From: Streptomyces bauhiniae
Lineage (GTDB): Bacteria; Actinomycetota; Actinomycetes; Streptomycetales; Streptomycetaceae
Direction of reading: 5' to 3'
NCBI RefSeq assembly: GCF_004784475.1
Contig: NZ_SRRT01000001.1
Coordinates: 1 to 64,000 of the forward strand
Length of the DNA stretch: 64,000 nt
Shown here piece after piece: positions 1-8,119 of the stretch. Under the pieces are notes generated by a model, which ran no database searches, was not told where the DNA came from, and was given only the letters and a program-made list of their open reading frames with translations. The translations under genes were made by a program, and so were the position numbers. Each line of letters begins with the position of its first letter. Position 1 is the first letter of the stretch.

Positions 1-106
1 CTTGAGAGGGTAAGGCTCCCAGTAGACGACTGGGTTGATAGGCCAGATATGGAAGCCTGGTAACGGGTGGAGTTGACTGGTACTAATAGGCCGAGGGCTT
101 GTCCTC
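1..106 (+). rRNA. rrl: 23S ribosomal RNA, 3' end (partial)
   Basis: The first ~106 bases match the conserved 3' terminus of actinobacterial 23S rRNA, including GACTGGTACTAATAGGCCGA and the terminal cttgtcctc. Only the 3' tail is present; the gene begins upstream of the window. It is followed by an 85-base spacer and then the 5S gene, the standard 16S-23S-5S order. The exact 3' end is estimated. Confidence 0.95.
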
Positions 107-191
107 AGTTGCTCGCGTCCACTGTGTTGGTTCTGAAACCACGAACAGCAGTCATGTGCCACACATGGCTCGGCTGAAACAGTTTCATAGT

Positions 192-310
192 GTTTCGGTG
201 GTCATAGCGTGAGGGAAACGCCCGGTTACATTCCGAACCCGGAAGCTAAGCCTCACAGCGCCGATGGTACTGCAGGGGGGACCCTGTGGGAGAGTAGGAC
301 GCCGCCGAAC
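192..310 (+). rRNA. rrf: 5S ribosomal RNA
   Basis: About 119 bases beginning gtttcggtggtcatagcg and ending gacgccgccgaac, with the universal loop segment ccgaacccggaagctaag. The two ends pair (gtttcggtg.. with ..gccgccgaac) as expected for helix I of 5S rRNA. The sequence is of the Streptomyces type. It is the last gene of the rRNA operon, since a strong terminator follows directly. Confidence 0.96.
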
Positions 311-322
311 TAATTTTAAGGG

Positions 323-353
323 AAACCCCCGCACCATACGGTGCGGGGGTTTT
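323..353 (+). terminator. Rho-independent terminator of the rRNA operon
   Basis: A 10-bp G+C-rich stem (326-335 with 340-349) with a 4-base loop is flanked by AAA on the left and TTT on the right, giving an intrinsic terminator 13 bases after the 5S gene. It separates the rRNA operon from the HAD gene at 384. Confidence 0.92.
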
Positions 354-383
354 CTGCGTTCAGGGTCAATTAGAGTCGGGGAT

Positions 384-1028
384 ATGCGCTACGACCTCAT
401 CCTCTTCGACAATGACGGCGTCCTGGTGGACAGCGAACCCATCTCCAATCGCCATCTCGCCGCCTATCTGACCGAGCTGGGGCACCCGACCACGTACGAC
501 GAGTCCCTCCGGGACTACATGGGCGCCGCCATGCACCGCGTGCACGACACCGTGCTGGAGCGGACCGGGGAGAAGCTGCCCGGGGACTTCGACGACGTCT
601 TCCACGCGAGGGTGTTCGCGGCCTTCGAGCAGGAGCTGCGGCCCGTGGCCGGCGTCGAAGGGGTGCTGGAGAAGCTGACCGCCGACGGAGTGCCGTACTG
701 CGTGGCCTCTTCCGGGAGCCATGAGCGGATTCGGGTCGGGCACCGGGTGACCGGGCTGGACCGGTGGTTCGACGACGACCGTATCTTCAGCTCGCAGGAC
801 GTCGGCCGGGGCAAGCCCGCTCCCGATCTGTTCCTGTACGCGGCCGAGCGGATGGGAGTCGCCCCCGAGCGGTGTCTCGTCGTGGAGGACTCCCCGCTGG
901 GCGTACAGGCGGCCGTCGCGGCCGGCATGGACGTGTACGGGTTCACCGCGATGACCCCGCCGGAGAAGCTCGCGGGGGCCACTCAACTCTTCTCCAGCAT
1001 GGGCGAGTTGGCTGACCTGCTGGTGTGA
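384..1028 (+). CDS. HAD-superfamily hydrolase (beta-phosphoglucomutase-like phosphatase)
   Basis: A 214-residue cytosolic HAD hydrolase. The N-terminus MRYDLILFDNDGVLVDSEP carries motif I (DxD, nucleophile and acid/base) followed by DSEP, typical of the beta-phosphoglucomutase/phosphoglycolate phosphatase subgroup with an alpha-helical cap. Motif II lies in VASSGSHERI, the motif III lysine in GRGKPAPDLFL, and motif IV in CLVVEDSPLGVQAA. ATG 384 was chosen because it sits immediately before motif I; the frame opens upstream inside the 5S gene, which cannot be coding. The substrate is unknown, probably a small sugar or organic phosphate. Confidence 0.88.
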   Translation: MRYDLILFDNDGVLVDSEPISNRHLAAYLTELGHPTTYDESLRDYMGAAMHRVHDTVLERTGEKLPGDFDDVFHARVFAAFEQELRPVAGVEGVLEKLTADGVPYCVASSGSHERIRVGHRVTGLDRWFDDDRIFSSQDVGRGKPAPDLFLYAAERMGVAPERCLVVEDSPLGVQAAVAAGMDVYGFTAMTPPEKLAGATQLFSSMGELADLLV

Positions 1029-1120
1029 CCGTGGCCATCGGGCGGGCCTGACGGATGTCATGCCGACCTCTGGACGTTCGTTTCTGTCGGCGGCGCCCCC
1101 TCGGCCGCGAAGCTGAGGGC

Positions 1121-1879
1121 ATGACGAAGAACACGGGGAACCAGGGCCAGGACAAGGAGCGCCAGGACCAGCACCGCCCGCCGAGCGCGCTGGAGAACTT
1201 CAAGCCGCTCCTCATCGACGTGGCGCTGCCGCTCGGCTCGTACTACGTCTTCAAGGAAGCCCTCGGGATGAGCACCTTCGCTGCTGTCGCCTGGAGCAGT
1301 GTCGGGCCAGCGCTGCGGACCGTGTGGAGCCTGGTGCGGAAGCGGTCGGCCAACGGGCTCGCGCTGCTCATCCTGACCGTGAACGTGGTCGGGCTGGCGC
1401 TCAGCTTCGTCTCCGGGGACCCGCGGCTGATGCTCGCCAAGGACGGGGCGGTCAGCAGCACGGTCGCCCTCGGCATCCTGGTCTCCGTGGCGCTCGGGCG
1501 GCCGATGATGACCGAGGGGATGAAGCCGTTTCTGGTGAAGGGGGACCCCGCCAAGGAGGGGGCCTGGCAGCGGCTCACGTCCGGGGCCGCGCACGGGTCT
1601 ACTGACTTCCGGCGTAAGGAGCGGGCGTTCTCCCTCGTGTGGGGGGTGGCGTTGCTTCTCGAGTGCGTGGCGCGTGTGGTGGGCGCGTACACCATTCCCG
1701 TGGACACCATGGTGTGGCTCGGTGGGGTGCTGATGGCCGTGGTGATGGTGGTGACCTTCGTGGTCAGCGGCGCGGTCGCGGTCGTCCCGATGGAGTGCCT
1801 GCTGAGCGAGGAGGCCGCCGCGAAACACAGCGACCCCGCAGAGCCCACCGAGCAGGCCCAGCTCGCCACCGCGGCCTGA
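1121..1879 (+). CDS. VC0807-family-like integral membrane protein
   Basis: A 252-residue protein with a charged N-terminal tail (about 25 residues rich in K, Q, D) followed by roughly six hydrophobic segments. The segment around ALRTVWSLVRKRSANGLAL and the later GRPMMTEGMKPFLVKG loop resemble the VC0807 family of uncharacterised membrane proteins. No catalytic motif is visible. ATG 1121 is preferred over an upstream in-frame GTG because the residues before it look non-coding. It is a monocistronic gene of unknown role in the cytoplasmic membrane. Confidence 0.7.
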   Translation: MTKNTGNQGQDKERQDQHRPPSALENFKPLLIDVALPLGSYYVFKEALGMSTFAAVAWSSVGPALRTVWSLVRKRSANGLALLILTVNVVGLALSFVSGDPRLMLAKDGAVSSTVALGILVSVALGRPMMTEGMKPFLVKGDPAKEGAWQRLTSGAAHGSTDFRRKERAFSLVWGVALLLECVARVVGAYTIPVDTMVWLGGVLMAVVMVVTFVVSGAVAVVPMECLLSEEAAAKHSDPAEPTEQAQLATAA

Positions 1880-1906
1880 CTCGTCCCGAAGCCGACCCCG
1901 TACCAA

Positions 1907-1933
1907 CCGAAGATGAACACAACTCATCTTTGG
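1907..1933. promoter_or_regulatory. A+T-rich inverted repeat upstream of the MFS gene
   Basis: Ten-base arms ccgaagatga (1907-1916) and tcatctttgg (1924-1933) are separated by 7 bases; all pairs match, with one G-T wobble. It lies between the stop of the membrane protein gene and the MFS start at 1978. It could be an operator for the transporter or a weak terminator for the gene before it. The A+T content stands out in this G+C-rich setting. Confidence 0.45.
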
Positions 1934-1977
1934 CCGGATCTGTTCAGCGCACCGCCCGGGGCCCTACGCTCGCCGCC

Positions 1978-3183
1978 ATGACTGACGTGCTGCGGCGGGG
2001 CAGGGCCTCGCTGGCGTTCGGTTTCTTCGTGCAGGGCGTCGCGTTCGCCCTGCTGGTGACGCGCATCCCGGCCATGCAGGACCGGTACGGGGTGTCCGAC
2101 GGGCTGCTGCCGGTGTTCCTGGCGGCCGTGCCGATCCTGGCCGGGGTCGGGAGCGTGACGACCGAGCGGCTGGTGCGCCGGATACGGCCCAGCCGGCTGC
2201 TGCGGTGGTCCCAGCCGGTGGTGCTGCTGGCGCTGCTCGGTGTCGGTGCCGGGGATCAGGTGGCCGAACTGGCCGTGGTGCTGGGGGTGTTCGGGCTGTC
2301 CGTGGGGATGCTGGACGCCTCCATGAACATGCTCGGGGTGAGCCTCCAGCGGGCGTACGGTCGCAGCATCATGCTCAGTTTCCACGCGGCGTACAGCCTG
2401 GGCGGCATCCTCGGGGCGTCGCTCGCCTGGGTGGGCGCGCACGAGGAGTTGACGCTGTGGATGTCGTATCTCCCGGTCGTGGTGGTGCTGTTGCCGGCCG
2501 TGCTGGTGGGGAGCCGGTGGTACGTCGACGGCGAGGTGGAGCGGGAAGAAGCGGGCGAGACCAAGGGCGTCGCCTTCCGGCTGCTGTTGCCGCTGTGTCT
2601 GGTGATGACGTTCGCGTACATCGGGGACTCGACGGTCTCCAACTGGAGCGCGAAGTACGTCAAGGACGTGCTGGGCGGGTCGGAGCAGTTGGCGACCGTT
2701 CCCTACAACGTGTACATGGTGACCACGCTGGTGGGGCGGGCCGTCGGGGATCTCGGGGTGCGGCGGTTCGGGGCCGTGGCGGTGGTGCGGCTGGGGGCGC
2801 TGGTGGCGGCCGGCGGGTTCGTGGTGGTGGCGGTGGCGCCCGGGGCCTGGGTGGGGATGCTCGGGTTCACCCTGCTGGGGATCGGGCTGTGCGTGCTGGT
2901 GCCGCAGACGTTCGCTGCGGCGGGCAGATTGTTCCCCGGGGCGTCGGACGCGGCGGTGGCGCGGCTCAACATCTTCAACTACGTCGGTTTCCTGGTCGGT
3001 TCGCCGTTGGTGGGGGCGCTCGGGGAGACGTGGAGCTACCGGGGCGCGATGCTCGTACCGATGGCACTCGTGCTGGTGACGACGGTGTACGCCCGGTCGT
3101 TCGCGTCCGGGGGCGACCGATACGGTGGCGGGCATGAGCGGCCGCGCACAGTTGATGTGGGACGAGGCAGTAACGGGCTATGA
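1978..3183 (+). CDS. MFS transporter
   Basis: A 401-residue polytopic membrane protein with about 11-12 hydrophobic segments. It begins with a short cytosolic RRGRASLAFG segment, followed by a first helix with FFVQGVAFALLVTRIP and the GLLPVFLAAVPILAGVGSV pair typical of small-molecule MFS permeases of the YbjJ/FucP-like group. A central charged loop (EVEREEAGETKG) divides the two six-helix halves. The substrate cannot be read from the sequence. ATG 1978 is preferred because upstream codons in the same frame overlap the previous gene. The 3' end overlaps the AcuC-like gene by 50 bases, suggesting co-transcription. Confidence 0.88.
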   Translation: MTDVLRRGRASLAFGFFVQGVAFALLVTRIPAMQDRYGVSDGLLPVFLAAVPILAGVGSVTTERLVRRIRPSRLLRWSQPVVLLALLGVGAGDQVAELAVVLGVFGLSVGMLDASMNMLGVSLQRAYGRSIMLSFHAAYSLGGILGASLAWVGAHEELTLWMSYLPVVVVLLPAVLVGSRWYVDGEVEREEAGETKGVAFRLLLPLCLVMTFAYIGDSTVSNWSAKYVKDVLGGSEQLATVPYNVYMVTTLVGRAVGDLGVRRFGAVAVVRLGALVAAGGFVVVAVAPGAWVGMLGFTLLGIGLCVLVPQTFAAAGRLFPGASDAAVARLNIFNYVGFLVGSPLVGALGETWSYRGAMLVPMALVLVTTVYARSFASGGDRYGGGHERPRTVDVGRGSNGL

Positions 3184-4306
3184 CTTCGGCCCGGACCATC
3201 CGATGGCTCCGGTGCGGCTGGAGCTGACCCGGAAGCTGGTGGCGGCCCTCGGCCTGGACCGGGAGCTGGAGATCGTCGCGGCCAAGCCGGCCGGGGAGTC
3301 GACGCTGCGGCTGGTGCACCGGGAGGACTACATCGATGCGGTGCGGACCGCGTCGGCGGACCCGCGCGCGGCGGACGGGTCGTACGGGCTCGGGACGGTG
3401 GACGATCCGGCGTTCGTCGGGATGCACGAGGTGTCCGCGCTGATCGCGGGGCAGTCGGTGGCGGCGGCCGAGGCGGTGTGGCGGGGGGACGCGGACCATG
3501 CGGTGAACTTCGCGGGCGGGCTGCATCACGCGATGCCGGGCGGGGCGTCCGGGTTCTGTGTGTACAACGACGCGGCGCTGGCCATCGCCCGGCTGCTGGA
3601 GCTGGGCGTGGAGCGGGTCGCCTATGTGGACGTGGACGTGCATCACGGGGACGGGGTGCAGGCGGCGTTCTGGGAGGACCCCCGGGTGCTGACGGTCTCG
3701 CTGCACGAGCATCCCCGCACCCTGTTCCCGGCGACCGGGTGGCCGCAGGAGACGGGCGCCGGTGCGGGGGAGGGGTCGGCGGTGAACGTGGCGCTGCCCG
3801 CCGGGACCGGGGACGCCGGGTGGCTGCGGGCGTTCCACGCGGTGGTGCCGGAGCTGCTGGCGGAGTTCCGGCCGCAGGTGCTGGTGTCGCAGCACGGGGC
3901 GGACACGCACTTCGAGGACCCGCTCGCGCATCTCGCGGTCTCGCTGGACGCGCAGCGGGCGGTGCAGGTGGCCTGCCATGAGCTGGCGCACACCCACGCG
4001 GACGGCAAGTGGCTGGCGCTGGGCGGCGGCGGGTACGCGGTGGTCGACGTGGTGCCGCGATCGTGGACGCATCTGGTGGGCATCGCGGCCGGGCGGGAGA
4101 TCGCGCCGGAGACGGTGATCCCCGAGGGCTGGCGGCAGGAAGTGTACGCGCGGACCCGGCAGTTGGGGCCGCAGCGGATGACGGACGGCCGCTGGCCGGT
4201 GAGTTGGGCGTCCTGGGAGTCGGGGTACGACCCGGCCGACCGGCTCGACCAGGCGGTACTGGCCACCCGGCGCGCGGCGTTCCCGCTGCGGGGGCTGCTG
4301 GCCTGA
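3134..4306 (+). CDS. acuC: Acetoin utilisation protein AcuC-like deacetylase (class I histone-deacetylase fold)
   Basis: A 390-residue zinc-dependent deacetylase of the HDAC/AcuC family. Hallmarks are GGLHHAMPGGASGFCVYND (the catalytic His pair region), VAYVDVDVHHGDGVQ (zinc ligands D and H), the SQHGADTH segment and a C-terminal LGGGGYAVVDV loop with the active-site glycine/tyrosine. In Bacillus AcuC deacetylates acetyl-CoA synthetase; an equivalent role here is inferred. ATG 3134 is chosen over GTG 3125; both lie inside the end of the MFS gene. The length is usual for the family. Confidence 0.88.
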   Translation: MSGRAQLMWDEAVTGYDFGPDHPMAPVRLELTRKLVAALGLDRELEIVAAKPAGESTLRLVHREDYIDAVRTASADPRAADGSYGLGTVDDPAFVGMHEVSALIAGQSVAAAEAVWRGDADHAVNFAGGLHHAMPGGASGFCVYNDAALAIARLLELGVERVAYVDVDVHHGDGVQAAFWEDPRVLTVSLHEHPRTLFPATGWPQETGAGAGEGSAVNVALPAGTGDAGWLRAFHAVVPELLAEFRPQVLVSQHGADTHFEDPLAHLAVSLDAQRAVQVACHELAHTHADGKWLALGGGGYAVVDVVPRSWTHLVGIAAGREIAPETVIPEGWRQEVYARTRQLGPQRMTDGRWPVSWASWESGYDPADRLDQAVLATRRAAFPLRGLLA

Positions 4307-4401
4307 GCGGGGCGGGGCGTGGCGAGTAATCGTTACGCCAACCGTGCGGTCTTTGCCCGTTCCGCCTCCGGCCGCCCGCCCGATGGGCCACGATCGCACC
4401 C

Positions 4402-5217
4402 GTGTTGGACACCGGTGCCCTGCGCGCGCACCTGCTCGCCGCCCATCTCGCCGGGGAGGTCGCGACCACGCGGGAGGACAGTCTCCGCAACTACCGGCTG
4501 TTCGCTGCGCGCGACCCCCGCGCGCTGATCGGGATCGATCCCGAACGGTCCTGGGGGCAGCGGGAACTGCTCGGTCTGATGGCGGAGCGGTGCGGGGTCT
4601 CGGCCGATCCGCTGCATACTTCGGGCCGGGACGTGATCGACCCGGAGCGGACGCTGGCCGCGCTGGACGCCTTCGCGCTGGCGATCGCCGGCGCGGCCCG
4701 GCGGGGGGTGCCGGTGCTGTTCGGCACCGGGCACCCGCGGCAGCTCCTGGGGTTCTACGCCGCCCTCGCGGACGCGGTGTCGGCGGCGGGATGTGAGATT
4801 CTCACCCCCGCGCAGGGTCGCTGTGTCGACATATTGACCCGGTTCGGTCTACGCACGCACCACCTCGACTACGTACGAGGGGTTGCCCTGGTGCGGGAAC
4901 CGGCGAGCGGGCGCCGGGGTGGTGAGCCGGGTGCGCACAGCCATTCCCCGCTCCCGGTTCGGCTCGCGCTGGCGGCCGCGGCGGAGTCCGGCGGGCCCCT
5001 GCCCGGACTGGTCGTCGGAGATCACGGATGGGTCTGCGGCGCAGGTCAGTTGGGGTTCGAGGCGATCGGCCTGGCCGACTCCGACGACCCCGCGCCGTTC
5101 GTCGGGGAGGCGGAGGGAACGGTGTCCGTGGTCGTTCCGCTTGACGACGCCGTACGGTCTGGTCACTACCGCCCGCTCACCCGCTACGTACTCAAACGAG
5201 CGTGTCTGTCACAGTAG
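4402..5217 (+). CDS. HAD-like phosphatase family protein
   Basis: A 271-residue cytosolic protein usually called a phosphatase in streptomycetes. It starts MLDTGALRAHLLAAHLAGEV and contains VPVLFGTGHPRQLLGFYAAL in the middle and GLVVGDHGWVCGAGQLGF near the C-terminus, compatible with a HAD-like core, although the first DxD motif is not canonical (IGIDPERSW). The biochemical function is therefore uncertain. It starts with GTG 4402, 95 bases after the AcuC-like gene, and precedes the developmental HTH gene bdtA, an order conserved in streptomycetes. Confidence 0.7.
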   Translation: MLDTGALRAHLLAAHLAGEVATTREDSLRNYRLFAARDPRALIGIDPERSWGQRELLGLMAERCGVSADPLHTSGRDVIDPERTLAALDAFALAIAGAARRGVPVLFGTGHPRQLLGFYAALADAVSAAGCEILTPAQGRCVDILTRFGLRTHHLDYVRGVALVREPASGRRGGEPGAHSHSPLPVRLALAAAAESGGPLPGLVVGDHGWVCGAGQLGFEAIGLADSDDPAPFVGEAEGTVSVVVPLDDAVRSGHYRPLTRYVLKRACLSQ

Positions 5218-5313
5218 GCCGCCGATGGGGACACCTCTTCCCCATTCGCATCACCCGCCCCTAGTCTGGGGAGTGAGCACGCAACGACGAAGAGTCACCG
5301 GAAGGGGAAGCCG

Positions 5314-5559
5314 GTGGCCGTCGAGTGCGGAAGGTTCAGGTGTGTCATGGCTGGTGCAGGCGAGAGGCCGTTGAACGAGGTCCAGTTCCTCACCGTGGCG
5401 GAGGTCGCCTCGGTGATGCGAGTGTCGAAGATGACCGTGTACCGCTTGGTGCACAGTGGTCATCTGCCCGCGATCCGGGTGGGGCGGTCCTTCCGCGTCC
5501 CCGAGCAAGCGGTTCACGAGTACCTCCGGGAGAGCTACGTGGGGGTGGAAACGGCCTGA
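5314..5559 (+). CDS. bdtA: Small helix-turn-helix regulator (excisionase/BldC-like)
   Basis: An 81-residue protein with a single MerR/excisionase-type winged-helix domain: LTVAEVASVMRVSKMTVYRL, then the wing GHLPAIRVGRSFRVPEQAVHEYL. The size and architecture resemble BldC. In S. coelicolor the equivalent gene is, as I recall, the BldD target bdtA, so the symbol is given from memory of this locus. GTG 5314 follows a strong ribosome site (ggaaggggaag); ATG 5347 is an alternative that would remove 11 residues. It lies in the neighbourhood of bldN and rsbN, consistent with a developmental regulator. Confidence 0.8.
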   Translation: MAVECGRFRCVMAGAGERPLNEVQFLTVAEVASVMRVSKMTVYRLVHSGHLPAIRVGRSFRVPEQAVHEYLRESYVGVETA

Positions 5560-5692
5560 CGGCGGTCCGGTAGATCCCGGAGCAAGCCCTCGATTACGAC
5601 CACGGCGCTCGGGCGGGTAGGCTGACCCCTCGTAGGTCGTATGGGCCCATGGCGCCCAGCAACCGAGTCATGAGAAGTGAGCGAGGGTAGTC

Positions 5693-5791
5693 GTGGGCTC
5701 TGTTATCAAGAAGCGGCGTAAGCGGATGGCCAAGAAGAAGCACCGCAAGCTGCTCAAGCGCACGCGCGTTCAGCGCCGCAACAAGAAGTAA
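5693..5791 (+). CDS. Ribosomal protein bS22 (AURKAIP1/COX24-domain peptide)
   Basis: A 32-residue, extremely basic peptide, [20 protein letters not shown] then [12 protein letters not shown]. This is the actinobacterial 30S protein bS22 (AURKAIP1/COX24 domain), easily missed because of its size. GTG 5693 follows a gagggtag ribosome site at normal spacing. The [17 protein letters not shown] core is almost invariant in actinobacteria. A terminator-like hairpin follows at 5821-5849, so it is probably monocistronic. Confidence 0.93.
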   Translation: MGSVIKKRRKRMAKKKHRKLLKRTRVQRRNKK

Positions 5792-5820
5792 GCGGCACCG
5801 CGCGACGACGCGTTCCGTGT

Positions 5821-5849
5821 GGCCCCCCGTCCGACAAGGGCGGGGGGCC
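5821..5849 (+). terminator. Probable terminator after bS22
   Basis: A 9-bp G+C stem, ggccccccg (5821-5829) with cggggggcc (5841-5849), and an 11-base loop. There is no T-run, as is common for Streptomyces terminators. It lies 29 bases after the bS22 stop. Confidence 0.7.
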
Positions 5850-5944
5850 ACCGGCATGTCCGGGTCACCCTCTGGTGACATCGACCCGATAGGTTGGCCG
5901 CACACGGGGAACGCGGACGTGGACGCGGAAGAGAGGCGCTGGTC

Positions 5945-7006
5945 TTGGGAAAGGTCGTGCTCGTCACCGGAGCCGCCCGGCAGCTCGGCGGCCGGTTCGT
6001 ACGGCGCGTCCAGCGGGACCCGGAGGTCGACCGGGTGATCGCCCTGGACGCCGTACCGCCCGCGCACGACCTCGGCGGGGCGGAGTTCATCCAGGCCGAC
6101 ATCCGGCAGCCGACCGTCGCCCGCGTGCTCGCGGAGACCGGCGCCGACACGGTCGTCCACATGGACGTGACCGGCACCGCGCTCGGCGGCGGCAGCCGGG
6201 CCACGGTCAAGGAGACCAATGTCATCGGCACCATGCAACTGCTCGGGGCGTGCCAGAAGTCGCCCTCGGTCAAGCGGCTGGTGGTGAAGTCCAGCACCAA
6301 CGTGTACGGCTCCGCCCCGCGCGACCCGGCCGTGTTCACCGAGACCACCCCCGCCAAGTCGCTGCCCAGCGGCGGCTTCGCCAAGGACGCCGTCGAGGTC
6401 GAGGGGTACGTACGCGGGTTCGCCCGGCGCCGCCCCGATGTCGCGGTGTGCGTGCTGCGGTTCGCCAACATCCTCGGCCCCACCCCGGACACCCCGCTCG
6501 CCTCCTACTTCGCGCTGCCCGTGCTGCCGACGGTGCTGGGCTACGACCCCCGGCTGCAGTTCGTGCACGAGGACGACGTGATCGAGGTGCTGCGGATCGC
6601 CTCGCACGAGCCGCGCCGGGGCACCCTCAACAGCGGCACCTTCAACATCGCCGGTGACGGGGTGCTGCTGCTCTCGCAAGTCTCGCGCCGGCTCGGCCGG
6701 CCCACTGTGCCGCTGTTGTTGCCCGCGGTCACCTGGGCCGGGTCGCTGGTGCGTACGCTCGGTATGACGGACTTCTCACCCGAGCAGATCCGGCTGCTCA
6801 CCCACGGCCGGGTGGTCGACACCGGCCAGATGCGCGACACCCTCGGGTTCGTGCCCACGTACACGACGGCGGAGACGTTCGCGGACTTCGCGCGCGGACA
6901 GGGTCCCGGGCTGCTGCCGCCCGGGACGCTCGCGGAGGCCGTCGACCGGGTCGCCGTGCTGACCGCCGGGAGCGGCGCCCGTGTCCCGCAGCCCGGCGCC
7001 AACTGA
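5945..7006 (+). CDS. NAD-dependent epimerase/dehydratase family protein (extended SDR)
   Basis: A 353-residue extended short-chain dehydrogenase. It begins MGKVVLVTGAARQLGGRFVR with the TGxxxxxG nucleotide-binding loop. Later FIQADIRQPTVARVL, VKSSTNVYGSAP (catalytic Ser region) and LRFANILGP follow the NAD-epimerase pattern, but the canonical YxxxK is not obvious (FAKDAVEVEGYVR occupies its place), so catalysis may be lost. The TTG start at 5945 is chosen because it directly precedes the Rossmann strand and has gaagagagg upstream. It is 14 bases from the acyltransferase gene and probably co-transcribed. Confidence 0.82.
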   Translation: MGKVVLVTGAARQLGGRFVRRVQRDPEVDRVIALDAVPPAHDLGGAEFIQADIRQPTVARVLAETGADTVVHMDVTGTALGGGSRATVKETNVIGTMQLLGACQKSPSVKRLVVKSSTNVYGSAPRDPAVFTETTPAKSLPSGGFAKDAVEVEGYVRGFARRRPDVAVCVLRFANILGPTPDTPLASYFALPVLPTVLGYDPRLQFVHEDDVIEVLRIASHEPRRGTLNSGTFNIAGDGVLLLSQVSRRLGRPTVPLLLPAVTWAGSLVRTLGMTDFSPEQIRLLTHGRVVDTGQMRDTLGFVPTYTTAETFADFARGQGPGLLPPGTLAEAVDRVAVLTAGSGARVPQPGAN

Positions 7007-7020
7007 GGAGAGCGGCAACG

Positions 7021-8037
7021 ATGGCGGACGCCAAGGTCATTCCGTTCGACGACGACCGGTCCCGCGGGGGCGCGGGGCAGCGGCCGCAGCGCCGCCGGAG
7101 CACGGGCGGCAGGACCGGCGCGGTCCAGCCGCTGCCCACCAGAGGCGGCGCGCACGACGAGGAGCCCCCGGCCGAGGAGCGCGCCGAGGAGGCGGCCGAC
7201 GCCCTGGAGCAGCGCGTCGCGCGCGGCCTCGCCTTCCTGCGCCGCCGGCTCACCGGCGACTACGAGGTCGACGACTTCGGGTACGACGAGGAGCTGACCG
7301 ACCAGGTCCTGATGTCCCTGCTGCGCCCGGTGTACGAGAAGTACTTCCGGGTCGAGGTGAAGGGCATCGAGAACATCCCGGCCGAGGGCGGGGCGCTGAT
7401 CGTCGCCAACCACTCCGGGACGCTGCCGCTGGACGGGCTGATGATGCAGGTCGCCGTGCACGACCGGCATCCGGCCGGCCGGCATCTGCGGCTGCTCGCG
7501 GCCGACCTGGTGTTCGTGCTGCCGGTCGTCAACGAGCTGGCCCGCAAGCTCGGTCACACCCTCGCCTGCGCCGAGGACGCCGAACGGCTGCTGGGCCAGG
7601 GCGAGCTGGTCGGAGTGATGCCGGAGGGGTTCAAGGGGATCGGCAAGCCGTTCGGGGAGCGGTACAAGCTCCAGCGGTTCGGGCGGGGCGGGTTCGTGTC
7701 CACCGCCCTGCGGCAGGGGGTGCCGATCATCCCGTGCTCGATCGTCGGCGCCGAGGAGATCTACCCGATGATCGGCAACGCCAAGACGCTGGCGCGGCTG
7801 CTGGGTTTCCCGTACTTCCCGCTGACGCCGACCTTCCCCTGGCTCGGGCCGCTCGGGGCGATCCCGCTGCCGACGAAGTGGACCATCCAGTTCGGGGAGC
7901 CGATTCCCACGGACGGGTATCCGCCGGAGGCGGCCGAGGACCCGATGCTGATGTTCAACCTCACCGACCAGGTGCGTGAGCAGATCCAGCACACGCTGTA
8001 CAAGCTGCTGGTGCAGCGGCGTTCGGTGTTCTTCTGA
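7021..8037 (+). CDS. Lysophospholipid acyltransferase family protein (PlsC-like)
   Basis: A 338-residue protein with a disordered, charged N-terminal ~80 residues followed by a glycerol-phosphate acyltransferase domain. The motif I region is VANHSGTLPLDGLMM, with His and Asp spaced more widely than the classical H(X4)D. Motif III is MPEGFKGIGKPFGERYKL, and IPCSIVGAEEIYP precedes the C-terminal part. It probably transfers an acyl group to a phospholipid precursor at the inner face of the membrane. ATG 7021 has gaggagagcgg upstream. It is the second gene of a pair with the epimerase; the pair stands beside rsbN/bldN in streptomycetes. Confidence 0.85.
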   Translation: MADAKVIPFDDDRSRGGAGQRPQRRRSTGGRTGAVQPLPTRGGAHDEEPPAEERAEEAADALEQRVARGLAFLRRRLTGDYEVDDFGYDEELTDQVLMSLLRPVYEKYFRVEVKGIENIPAEGGALIVANHSGTLPLDGLMMQVAVHDRHPAGRHLRLLAADLVFVLPVVNELARKLGHTLACAEDAERLLGQGELVGVMPEGFKGIGKPFGERYKLQRFGRGGFVSTALRQGVPIIPCSIVGAEEIYPMIGNAKTLARLLGFPYFPLTPTFPWLGPLGAIPLPTKWTIQFGEPIPTDGYPPEAAEDPMLMFNLTDQVREQIQHTLYKLLVQRRSVFF

Positions 8038-8060
8038 GTTCCCGCCGAGCGATGAAGAAC

Positions 8061-8090
8061 GGGGCGCCCCCGCTCGGATGGGGGCGCCCC
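8061..8090. terminator. Bidirectional terminator between the acyltransferase gene and rsbN
   Basis: A perfect 11-bp stem, ggggcgccccc (8061-8071) with gggggcgcccc (8080-8090), and an 8-base loop lie between two convergent genes. It can serve both strands. Confidence 0.88.
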
Positions 8091-8119
8091 GCTCTCGTAC
8101 GCGCTACGGACTACGCGGG

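Noticed and set aside
366..1061. Long minus-strand open frames opposite the HAD gene and many other genes
   Set aside because: They mirror the strong third-position G+C bias of the true genes and show low-complexity Arg/Pro/His-rich translations without domains.
5220..5313. A BldD operator before bdtA
   Set aside because: tcaccc and gtgag elements are present, but the spacing does not fit the 13-15 bp BldD palindrome, so no site was called.
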